A DNA stretch of 7,834 nt from Bacteroidales bacterium. Lineage in GTDB: Bacteria > Bacteroidota > Bacteroidia > Bacteroidales > P3. The notes beneath the pieces are model-generated. The model saw only the letters and a program-made list of their open reading frames with translations, was not told the origin of the DNA and searched no databases. The position numbers were made by a program, and so were the translations under genes. The stretch lies in assembly GCA_016281475.1 (NCBI GenBank), contig JAEEIS010000239.1, positions 1 to 7,834 of the forward strand, written 5' to 3'. Positions within the stretch are counted from its first letter, which is position 1; each line of letters opens with the position of its first letter. Below, piece after piece: positions 1 through 5,568 of this stretch.

Positions 1-996
1 GCAATAGGCTTCCACCTTTTCCAGATAGTTACGGTTGGCCATGAAGGCAGCAGGATATTTTGCACCCCAAGTCATGTTACCCTGGAGGCCGTAAGCGTTC
101 TCGGACGTGCCGGTCAGATCATAGGTCATGGTGTTGCCCCAAGTCCACTCGATGGCGTTCACGCTGAAGGTCGCGGTGGTGGTGCCGATGGTGTTGGTCA
201 CCTGCAGGGTGATGGTGTAGTTGCCAGCGCTGGGGAAGGTGACGGTGAAGTTGTCGCCAGTACCGGTGCTGGGAGTGGCACCGCCATCAACGCTCCAAGT
301 CACGGAGCTCACGGGGTCAACACTGACGTATGCGGCGTGGAAAGTGGCGGGGGTGCCGACCACTGCGCTGTTCAGGCCCTCAATTTCAGCAAGAGGAGCC
401 GCACCAGCCTCGGGGCAGGTGTTCAGCAGGCCGTAGATGTTGGAGACAGAGGTGCTGTTGACAAACTGGCTGCCGTCATAGGAGCAGACACTGTAGGCAT
501 CCTGGGTGTAGCCGGTCGGGCAAATCAATAGTACAGTGGGGAAGCCGGACACGCCATACAGGCTGGCAATCTGGTCGTCGTTGGCAATGGGGTAGGAGGC
601 ACCACTGGTCCAGTCGCCAAGGCTGCTGCCGCCGCCATAAATCTCAGACGCGGGAGTACCATCGTCGCCCTCAACCCACAGCACGCGCATCTCGTTGGTG
701 CCGTTGGGACCATAGTTCTGATAGAGGGTCTCCAGCACGTGGGCGTTGTGGAGTTTCCAGCACCAGCTGCACCATGTGGCGGAAATGTCGAGCAGCACAT
801 AGTAGCCCGAATCCAGCCAGTCCTGCAGGTGGATGGTCTCGTTGTCGAGGGTGGTCACGGTGAAGTCGTGGGCCTGACCGTAGTCAAGAGTCTTGGTGGC
901 CATCTGCGGTGCTCTCTCGCGAGGAGCGGCCTTGAACTGTGCGAACGAAGCCGTGCTAACGAGCAGGGCAAGCGCAACTAATAAAAGTTTTTTCAT
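1..996 (-). CDS. Secreted thioredoxin-fold protein with PKD-like domain, C-terminus outside window
   Basis: This frame is open for 332 codons from an ATG at 996 to the left edge, with no stop, so the C-terminus is missing. Residues 1-19 form a Sec signal peptide (MKK, a run of L/V/A, then SFA before Q20). Residues ~33-190 look like a TlpA/redoxin-type thioredoxin fold: ATWCSWC places the redox pair at C76 and C79, and GFP-T (151-154) supplies the expected cis-proline. Residues ~205-278 resemble a PKD/Ig-like domain (W-S-V-D-G-G, then FPSAGNYTITLQV). The segment after ~283 (TWGAKYPAAFMANRNYLEKVEAY) looks like the start of a further beta-sandwich or adhesin-type domain. The family suggests an exported cell-surface or periplasmic disulfide protein, possibly a T9SS cargo, but the diagnostic C-terminus is not visible. 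Substrate unknown. It is divergent from the Omp28-like gene at 1221, which also carries a CxxC motif. Confidence 0.85.
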   Translation of the reverse strand, partial: MKKLLLVALALLVSTASFAQFKAAPRERAPQMATKTLDYGQAHDFTVTTLDNETIHLQDWLDSGYYVLLDISATWCSWCWKLHNAHVLETLYQNYGPNGTNEMRVLWVEGDDGTPASEIYGGGSSLGDWTSGASYPIANDDQIASLYGVSGFPTVLLICPTGYTQDAYSVCSYDGSQFVNSTSVSNIYGLLNTCPEAGAAPLAEIEGLNSAVVGTPATFHAAYVSVDPVSSVTWSVDGGATPSTGTGDNFTVTFPSAGNYTITLQVTNTIGTTTATFSVNAIEWTWGNTMTYDLTGTSENAYGLQGNMTWGAKYPAAFMANRNYLEKVEAYC

Positions 997-1097
997 CAAT
1001 CTTTTTTTGTCTTGTTATATGCCATCAGACTCATCGGCTTTGATTGTTAGTTAATTATATGAATTTGTTTTGTCTTTTCCGTTGACAATTCAAGATG

Positions 1098-1105
1098 CAA
1101 AGATA
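1098..1105 (-). promoter_or_regulatory. Bacteroidota -7 box for the leftward secreted thioredoxin-like gene
   Basis: On the minus strand this reads TATCTTTG, an exact match to the Bacteroidota TAnnTTTG -7 element, within GTATCTTTGCAT. It predicts a start of transcription near 1090 and a leader of roughly 95 nt before the ATG at 996. I see no convincing TTTG -33 element at the usual ~19-bp spacing. Confidence 0.6.
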
Positions 1106-1166
1106 CGCATTTTTTCCCAAAAATCGCCTTTTTAAATAAAAAAAATGTTACATGCCGAAAAAAGTG

Positions 1167-1174
1167 TATCTTTG
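1167..1174 (+). promoter_or_regulatory. Bacteroidota -7 box for the Omp28-like gene
   Basis: TATCTTTG, within GTATCTTTGCAT, exactly matches the Bacteroidota TAnnTTTG -7 element. It predicts a start near 1181 and a leader of about 40 nt before the ATG at 1221. It faces away from the matching box at 1098-1105, so the two secreted-protein genes share one compact divergent control region. The -33 element is not obvious. Confidence 0.6.
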
Positions 1175-1220
1175 CATTTCGAAAATACATTAAGTCCCAT
1201 CATTTAATATATTGTCTAAT

Positions 1221-2294
1221 ATGAAAAAGATTTTCCTGACACTCCTTGCGTTAACGGTCCTTGCCGCTGCCATGGCACAGGACGACAAGCAGACCTTCAC
1301 CCGCAAAATTCTCATCGAGCAGTTCACCGGTGCCGATTGTGGCTGGTGCCCCAGTGGCGCCGACCGAATCGCCACCGCCATCTCGGGCAACAACAGCGTC
1401 ATCTGGGTCAAGCATCATGCCGGCTTTGGCACTGACTTCCTTACCAACGACATCGCCACTGCCATGACCCGCTTCTACGGCGGCAACACCTACGCCCCCG
1501 CCGTCATGTTCGACCGCACGCACTTCAGCTCTTCCAACCCCGCCCCAGTCATGAGCGTGGGACAGGTGACCGACATCCGCGGCTATCTCTCCCAGGCCAA
1601 GGCCGTCGCCACCACCTGCAAGGTCTACACCCCCACCGTCTCCTACAACCCCGCCACGCGCCACCTCTCCGGCACCGTCGCGGGCCGCTTTGGCGACCTC
1701 TCCTATAACGACAGCACCCGCCTTATTGTCTTCATCGTCGAAGACAGCCTCGTAGGCCGTCAGGCCGACTACAACAACGGCACCCAGAATGCCTTCGTCC
1801 ACATGGGCACCGTCCGCGCCGCCATCACCGACATGTGGGGCGAGCCCCTCGCCGTCGATGCCGCCAACGACAACAGCTTCTCCTACACCGTCGACTACAC
1901 CCTCCCCGACGAATTCGTCTACCGCAACTGCCGCATCCTCGCCATCGTCTGGCACTACGACCCCTCCGATGTCAACAACTGCCCCGTCCTTAATGCCGCC
2001 ATGGGCGACTACCTCGACCGCTCCCTCGGCATCGGCGAAGTCTCCGAAAACTCTGCCCTGCGCCTCTTCCCCAACCCCGCCCACGACATGGTAACCGTCG
2101 AGCTCTCTTCCCGCCATGAGGATGCCACCTGCCACATCGACATCCTCGATGTCTCCGGCCGCCAGCTCATGCGCCGCACCGTCAGCGGTGCCACCGCCTA
2201 TCCCCTCGGCATCGGACACCTCCCCGCAGGCATCTATCTGCTCCGCGTCACCACCCCCGACGGCATCGCCACACGGCAGCTGCTCAAACGCTAG
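1221..2294 (+). CDS. Omp28-related secreted protein with T9SS type A sorting domain
   Basis: The product is 357 aa, starting at the ATG at 1221. An in-frame TTG nine bases upstream (1212) would add MSN before the signal peptide and is less likely. Residues 1-20 are a Sec signal peptide (MKKIFLTLLALTVLAAAMAQ). The core opens with EQFTGADCGWCPSG, the Omp28 / thioredoxin-like signature with cysteines at 40 and 43. TYAPAVMFDR (~93-102) is consistent with the cis-proline region. Residues ~280-357 form a type A T9SS sorting domain: LRLFPNP at 280-286, a central DVSGRQL segment, and PAGIYLLRV before the end. In T9SS cargo this domain drives export across the outer membrane and is normally removed. 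Omp28 is a Porphyromonas gingivalis outer-membrane antigen whose biochemical role is not settled, so a redox function is only inferred here. Leucine and valine codons are strikingly C-ending (CTC, GTC), unlike glmS. Confidence 0.9.
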   Translation: MKKIFLTLLALTVLAAAMAQDDKQTFTRKILIEQFTGADCGWCPSGADRIATAISGNNSVIWVKHHAGFGTDFLTNDIATAMTRFYGGNTYAPAVMFDRTHFSSSNPAPVMSVGQVTDIRGYLSQAKAVATTCKVYTPTVSYNPATRHLSGTVAGRFGDLSYNDSTRLIVFIVEDSLVGRQADYNNGTQNAFVHMGTVRAAITDMWGEPLAVDAANDNSFSYTVDYTLPDEFVYRNCRILAIVWHYDPSDVNNCPVLNAAMGDYLDRSLGIGEVSENSALRLFPNPAHDMVTVELSSRHEDATCHIDILDVSGRQLMRRTVSGATAYPLGIGHLPAGIYLLRVTTPDGIATRQLLKR

Positions 2295-2352
2295 TTTTTT
2301 CGCCCCGGCAATAATAAAAAACTTTTTTTTTCGTTATGTGCTAAAAATTGCG

Positions 2353-2360
2353 TACTTTTG
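2353..2360 (+). promoter_or_regulatory. Bacteroidota -7 box for the small secreted protein
   Basis: TACTTTTG fits TAnnTTTG and is preceded by G, as at the other -7 boxes in the window. The predicted start is near 2366, leaving a leader of only about 15-17 nt before the ATG at 2383. The downstream bases (CAATTCGAAATAC) closely resemble those after the 1167 box (CATTTCGAAAATAC). Confidence 0.55.
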
Positions 2361-2382
2361 CAATTCGAAATACGATAAAAAG

Positions 2383-2979
2383 ATGAAGAAAATACTGCCA
2401 TTCGCAGCCCTGCTCCTTGTGGCCGTTGCCACTAATGCACAGCAAGTTAGTTCCAAGGCGAAAGCCGTACGTATGCTCGCCTATGCCCGTCCCGAATATC
2501 AGGTGAAAGACGTAAAAGTCTATGCCGACACCATGACCGTCTTCTCCCTGGCCGACTATCCCATCTACCCCCTCGGCAAGTGGAACAACGTCGAACAGTA
2601 CATCACCAACAACCAGCTCCTCTGGTACCGCGAGAGCGGCTACAAACGGTTCTACGACACCATGACGGTCGCCGTCAACACCCTCAAGCGCCTCGACGGC
2701 ACCAACATCAACGTCTATCGCAGCATCTGGACCGACAAGCTCGAAATGATCTACGCCAAGATAACCGACAGTGCCGTGGTGCTCGACAACGGAGTGCGCG
2801 TCGGCATGTCCAAGGAAGACGTCTTCAAGGTGGTCTTCAAGAGCTACCCCAAGTCCTACACCAACGAAATCAACGTCCTCAAGGTCATTGCCGGAGCCGC
2901 CGAAGTGGGCGAAATCTACACCTTCAAGGGCAACCGCCTCCGCCACATCCAGATTATCAGCAAATACAAATACTATTAA
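2383..2979 (+). CDS. Small secreted protein of unknown function
   Basis: The product is 198 aa. The frame stays open upstream into the Omp28-like gene, but the ATG at 2383 is chosen because it begins a clear Sec signal peptide (MKKILPFAALLLVAVATNA, then Q20) just after a -7 promoter box. The mature part is mixed alpha/beta and rich in K, Y and V, without cysteines or membrane segments. The C-terminal half contains VLDNGVRVGMSKEDVFKVVF, followed by EIYTFKGNRLRHIQI. This pairing of 'GMSKEDV' with a late 'fkgnrL..I' strand recalls the SmpA/OmlA (BamE-like) and BLIP-like folds, but the match is by eye and weak. I do not recognise a named family. There is no lipobox cysteine, so it is probably periplasmic or exported. 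It lies downstream of the Omp28-like gene with its own promoter. Confidence 0.75.
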   Translation: MKKILPFAALLLVAVATNAQQVSSKAKAVRMLAYARPEYQVKDVKVYADTMTVFSLADYPIYPLGKWNNVEQYITNNQLLWYRESGYKRFYDTMTVAVNTLKRLDGTNINVYRSIWTDKLEMIYAKITDSAVVLDNGVRVGMSKEDVFKVVFKSYPKSYTNEINVLKVIAGAAEVGEIYTFKGNRLRHIQIISKYKYY

Positions 2980-2983
2980 TCGA

Positions 2984-3066
2984 GTTGAGAATTGAGAATT
3001 GAGAATTGAGAATTAGGCTGCCGCACACGGAAATTCTCAATTCTCAATTCTTAATTTTCAATTTTA
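2984..3066 (+). repeat. Heptamer-built hairpin repeat, copy 1
   Basis: The left arm is four tandem copies of GAGAATT (2987-3014). The right arm is five inverted heptamers (AATTCTC twice, then AATTCTT, AATTTTC, AATTTTA; 3032-3066). The loop is AGGCTGCCGCACACGGA (3015-3031). The inner 16 bp of the stem are perfect, and with G-U pairs the stem extends to about 33 bp. It begins 4 bases after the upstream stop codon and ends 4 bases before the nadD ATG, so it occupies almost the whole gap. A second copy with a related loop lies at 4001-4069 on the other strand. It may act as a terminator or 3'-end stabiliser for the upstream gene. Confidence 0.85.
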
Positions 3067-3070
3067 TCTC

Positions 3071-3649
3071 ATGCGAAACATCGGTCTCTTTTTCGGCTCG
3101 TTCAACCCCATCCACGTGGGGCACCTCATCATCGGCAGCGCCATGCTGGCGCACAGCTCGCTCGACGAGGTCTGGTACGTCGTCTCCCCGCAAAACCCCC
3201 TCAAGGAACGCCGCACTCTCCTGGCCGACCAGCAGCGCCTCGAGATGGTGCGCCGTGCTGTCCACGACGACTACCACATGCGCGCCTGCGACGTCGAGTT
3301 CCACCTCCCCATACCCTCCTACACCGTCCTCACCCTCGCACACCTTGGCGAGCAATACCGCGACAAGCAGTTCAGCCTCATCATGGGCTCCGACAACCTC
3401 GCCACCCTCGACCGCTGGCGCAATTGGGAGTATATCATCGAACACTACCAAATCTACGTCTATCCCCGTCCGGGCTACCTCGACTGCCCCCACGCCTCGC
3501 ACCCCAACGTCACCCTTGTCGACGTCCCCACGATGGACATCTCCTCCACCTACATCCGCGAGCAGATACGCCAAGGCCACGACGTGCGCTACCTCCTCAC
3601 CGAGCCCGTCTACCAATACCTCACCGAAATGCACTTCTACGAGAAGTAG
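3071..3649 (+). CDS. nadD: Nicotinate-nucleotide adenylyltransferase
   Basis: The product is 192 aa, normal for the family. The enzyme transfers AMP from ATP to nicotinate mononucleotide, giving deamido-NAD in cytoplasmic NAD synthesis. Diagnostic features are all present: the N-terminal nucleotidyltransferase loop GLFFGSFNPIHVGH with the HxGH motif at 15-18, NPLK (42-45), GSDNL (106-110) followed by RWRNW, and near the end ISSTYIR (157-163), the second nucleotide-binding motif. The ATG at 3071 is chosen because it gives MRNIGLFFGSFNP, the expected short lead into the motif. No Shine-Dalgarno sequence is seen. The gene directly follows the heptamer hairpin repeat, so its translation start sits at the base of that stem. 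Being preceded by a secreted protein is not the context I would expect. Downstream lies the ~330-bp palindromic element. Confidence 0.96.
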   Translation: MRNIGLFFGSFNPIHVGHLIIGSAMLAHSSLDEVWYVVSPQNPLKERRTLLADQQRLEMVRRAVHDDYHMRACDVEFHLPIPSYTVLTLAHLGEQYRDKQFSLIMGSDNLATLDRWRNWEYIIEHYQIYVYPRPGYLDCPHASHPNVTLVDVPTMDISSTYIREQIRQGHDVRYLLTEPVYQYLTEMHFYEK

Positions 3650-3669
3650 TGGAAACTTTAGGATAGAAA

Positions 3670-3996
3670 ACTATTGTCTGACAAGTATTTCTTGGTTTCG
3701 TTAGTTTTGTGACAGATTTCTCGTCACAACGGCCCGAAAGGCCAAAAAACATATAGCCCAAGGCAACGCCTTGGGTGGCTGGATGTGTTCCCCTCTCGCC
3801 CTGAAAGGGCAAAAGCATGATTCTTTTGCCCTTTCAGGGCGTTGCTTGTGTGGACTCTTATACCCAGGACGATGCCCTGGGCCAATCGTTTTTGGCCTTT
3901 CAGGCCGTGGATAACCGCAAACATGGCGCGCCAACCTCGCCAAGCCCCTGTGCAATATCAATTTATGGTAAAAGGCCACCGGTCAAACTTTTGTAG
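3670..3996 (-). repeat. ~330-bp multi-stem palindromic element, copy 1 (inverted)
   Basis: The element is a nested set of palindromes, from outside in. The ends are ACTATTGTCTGACAAGT (3670-3686) and GTCAAACTTTTGTAG (3982-3996). Next come GGCC stems (GGCCCGAAAGGCC at 3731-3743; GGCCTTTCAGGCC at 3894-3906), then CCCAAGGC-AAC-GCCTTGGG (3757-3775) and CCCAGGAC-GAT-GCCCTGGG (3863-3881). At the centre is a perfect 19-bp stem, CGCCCTGAAAGGGCAAAAG at 3797-3815 pairing with 3823-3841, with a 7-nt loop. Its reverse complement aligns with the element at 5234-5564. It fills the gap between the convergent genes nadD and the AT-hook gene, where it could also act as a two-way terminator. Reading frames across it appear spurious. 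It looks like a non-autonomous (MITE- or REP-like) repeat, which is inference. Confidence 0.8.
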
Positions 3997-4000
3997 AAAA

Positions 4001-4069
4001 TTGAAAGTTGAGAATTATCTGTGCACGACAGCCTAATTCTCAACTTTCAATAATCTATTTTCAATTCTC
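4001..4069 (-). repeat. Heptamer-built hairpin repeat, copy 2
   Basis: A perfect 17-bp stem (4001-4017 with 4034-4050) encloses the 16-nt loop TCTGTGCACGACAGCC (4018-4033). Beyond it the heptamer rhythm continues to 4069 (AATAATC, TATTTTC, AATTCTC). On the minus strand the loop reads GGCTGTCGTGCACAGA, matching 12 of 16 bases of the copy-1 loop, with all four differences being transitions. The final heptamer overlaps the TGA stop of the AT-hook gene (4068-4070), so this copy, like copy 1, starts right after a stop codon and has the same orientation relative to its upstream gene. It abuts the end of the palindromic element at 3996. Confidence 0.85.
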
Positions 4070-4790
4070 ACGCGTTCTTCCGTGGACGCCCTTTCTTCTT
4101 CGGGGCGGCAGGCTCGGCGTTGTCGGGCAGGGGGTTCTTGCGTGGGCGGCCCTTCTTCTTCGGCGCGGCAGCCTGCTCCGCCTCCATGCGTGCCAGCTCC
4201 TCGGGCGGTATCTCGGCGTTGGCGAAAATCTCGCTGTCGATATCCATCAGCTCCTCGTCGGTAGGCTCCACGAAATCGTCCTCGTCCTCCTCCTCGTCCT
4301 TCTCGTTGGTATAGTCGTCATAGCCGTCCGTCTCGTCGTCGCTGAAGGCCTCCTTCAGCTCCTCGCCCAGTGCGCTCAGCGAGCCGTGGGCGATGCCCGA
4401 CTTCTTCTTGCCGGTGTCCAGCTCGTCGTCGTAGTTGCCGTGGCGCACCACGCGCTCTTTATGCGTCGGGTCCTCCTCCTCCTTGTCGATGGCCTCCTGC
4501 AGCGGTGCGAAAGCGTTGTCAGCCTTCTCCACCTCCTCGTCGTAAAAGTCCTTGTCGATGTCGTCGTCGGTGTAGGTGGTGTCGATTTTCACGTCAAACT
4601 TGACCATATACATAGTATCGTCCGTCTCCATCGGTACGACGAAGATAATGTCCCCATTGGGCTTTTCAAAACGTTGAAGGTAGTCGTTGTAGCCTTCGGG
4701 ATAGCGTTCTTTGAACATTTCCTTCAATTCCTCGGAAAGGTTCTTGTAGCTGACAATCAGGTTTTTCTTATGATTTCTGTGAGCTTTCAT
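4068..4790 (-). CDS. Acidic protein with two C-terminal AT-hooks, function unknown
   Basis: The product is 240 aa, start ATG at 4790. The N-terminal ~75 residues look like a compact folded domain (KNLIVSYKNLSEELKEMFKERYPEGY, then FEKPNGDIIFVVPMET and MYMVKFDVKI). Residues ~75-200 are highly acidic and probably disordered, with runs such as KDEEEDEDDF. The tail holds two copies of APKKKGRPRKN (core GRPRK at 214-218 and 234-238), the classic AT-hook that binds the minor groove of AT-rich DNA. There is no signal peptide or membrane segment, so a cytoplasmic, nucleoid-associated or regulatory role is inferred. The N-terminal domain resembles uncharacterised Bacteroidales proteins as I remember them, with no assigned function. 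The gene is convergent with nadD, divergent from glmS, and flanked by inverted copies of the palindromic element. Confidence 0.85.
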   Translation of the reverse strand: MKAHRNHKKNLIVSYKNLSEELKEMFKERYPEGYNDYLQRFEKPNGDIIFVVPMETDDTMYMVKFDVKIDTTYTDDDIDKDFYDEEVEKADNAFAPLQEAIDKEEEDPTHKERVVRHGNYDDELDTGKKKSGIAHGSLSALGEELKEAFSDDETDGYDDYTNEKDEEEDEDDFVEPTDEELMDIDSEIFANAEIPPEELARMEAEQAAAPKKKGRPRKNPLPDNAEPAAPKKKGRPRKNA

Positions 4791-4807
4791 TGTTCAGAAA
4801 ATTTGTG

Positions 4808-4815
4808 CAAGTATA
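4808..4815 (-). promoter_or_regulatory. Possible -7 box for the AT-hook gene
   Basis: On the minus strand this reads TATACTTG, one mismatch from TAnnTTTG. It is well placed, predicting transcription from about 4801 with a very short leader before the ATG at 4790. The surrounding DNA is AT-rich. I see no clear -33 element, so this is a weak call. Confidence 0.35.
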
Positions 4816-4938
4816 ACAACTTTATTTCATTCCGACAGATTTTTTTTTAGAAAAAGTTATTAACAGCGCATTTTCTCCCTCCCACGAGTCCCCCCTGCCT
4901 CCTGTCGGCGTGCGCCAGCCTCCCTCGTACAGTCCCTC

Positions 4939-4996
4939 AAAAGTCGGGTCGCCGACATGCTTCTCCCCGCCTGGCTCCCTCGAGCCTCCGACTTTT
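4939..4996. repeat. Inverted repeat with AAAAGTCGG arms
   Basis: AAAAGTCGG at 4939-4947 is the exact reverse complement of CCGACTTTT at 4988-4996. The match nearly continues outward (TCCCTC on the left; CGGGA on the right). A small nested hairpin, GTCGG-GTCG-CCGAC (4943-4956), offers an alternative pairing. The stretch from 4861 to 5040 is C-rich and lacks a convincing reading frame. No family is recognised. Confidence 0.5.
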
Positions 4997-5011
4997 CGGG
5001 AATAGTTGTTG

Positions 5012-5044
5012 GGTCCTTCATTGCTCAGACAGCCTTGAAGGACC
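5012..5044. repeat. Short inverted repeat GGTCCTTCA / TGAAGGACC
   Basis: A perfect 9-bp inverted repeat (5012-5020 with 5036-5044) encloses a 15-nt loop and lies directly before the 10-bp tandem array. No U-tract follows on either strand, so a terminator is not well supported. Confidence 0.5.
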
Positions 5045-5048
5045 TCCC

Positions 5049-5108
5049 AATCGGTAAGAATCGGTACAAATCAGTAGGAATCCGTAAGAAACGGTAGGTA
5101 TCGGTAGC
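5049..5108. repeat. Six-unit 10-bp tandem array, consensus AATCGGTARG
   Basis: Six consecutive decamers fill these 60 bases: AATCGGTAAG, AATCGGTACA, AATCAGTAGG, AATCCGTAAG, AAACGGTAGG, TATCGGTAGC. The GTA core is invariant at the same position of every unit. A 10-bp period puts each unit on the same face of the helix, as expected for an array of protein-binding sites, though it could be replication slippage. From 5109 to 5233 I see no gene and no strong structure. Confidence 0.8.
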
Positions 5109-5233
5109 GGGGCGGAAACAAAAAAGTAAAGACATCCATGTGTACGTCTCTTTCGAGCACGGATTGTCGTCGCAGCAACACGAGAGGATGTTTTCTTTCA
5201 GGGCAAACGCATCAAAATCGGGTGTATATTACC

Positions 5234-5564
5234 TTACTAAAGTCTGACAAGTGTTTTTTTCACTGTAGTTCGATATAGTACGCTGTCTTGACAAGACAAT
5301 CCCTAGGAGATTAACGGCCTGAAAGGCCAAAAAGCAATTAGCCCAGGGCAACGCCCTGGGTATTAGCGGACATGCTATCTACGCCCTGAAAGGGCAAAAG
5401 AATCACGCTTCTGCCCTTTCAGGGTGTCAGCCGCATACACCGTCCACCCAAGGCGTTGCCTTGGGCTACAGGTGTGGTGGCCCGTCAGGCCGTATTGACA
5501 AGCAGTCTATCACAAAACAAAAACGAAGGACCTGTACCTAAATTTACTTGTCAAACTTTAGTAA
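5234..5564 (+). repeat. ~330-bp multi-stem palindromic element with terminal inverted repeats, copy 2
   Basis: The terminal repeats TTACTAAAGTCTGACAAGT (5234-5252) and ACTTGTCAAACTTTAGTAA (5546-5564) are inverted and match at 18 of 19 positions. Inside, in mirror order, are GGCCTGAAAGGCC (5316-5328) and GGCCCGTCAGGCC (5479-5491), CCCAGGGC-AAC-GCCCTGGG (5342-5360) and CCCAAGGC-GTT-GCCTTGGG (5447-5465). The central hairpin pairs CCCTGAAAGGGCAAAAG (5384-5400) with 5408-5424 at 16 of 17 positions, with a 7-nt loop. A separate small palindrome, TGTCTTGACAAGACA, lies at 5284-5298. No protein is encoded. I found no target-site duplication. The right end lies 4 bp before the putative glmS -33 element. 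Confidence 0.85.
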
Positions 5565-5568
5565 AAAA

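Noticed and set aside
1251..2219. 322-codon open frame on the minus strand across the Omp28-like gene
   Set aside because: It is a glycine/valine-rich shadow of the strongly C-ending codons of the real gene, with no signal, motif or promoter.
2984..3066. CRISPR-like array reading of the GAGAATT repeats
   Set aside because: The units are 7 bp, contiguous and without spacers, and no cas genes are nearby.
3621..3979. Overlapping minus-strand frames of 65-92 codons across the first palindromic element
   Set aside because: They translate the stems of the repeat (RPERAK, ALPWAI, FLAFRA-type strings) and have no promoter or protein-like composition. They are probably artefacts of the repeat.
4008..4850. 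280-codon plus-strand frame opposite the AT-hook gene
   Set aside because: It is a leucine/valine-rich antisense shadow of an acidic gene (GAC/GAG runs read backwards). The minus-strand frame has the AT-hook repeats and a sensible start.
5128..5195. Weak inverted repeat (AAGACATCC with GGATGTTTT) before the second palindromic element
   Set aside because: It is only about 9 bp with a G-U pair and a ~48-nt loop, within what chance gives.
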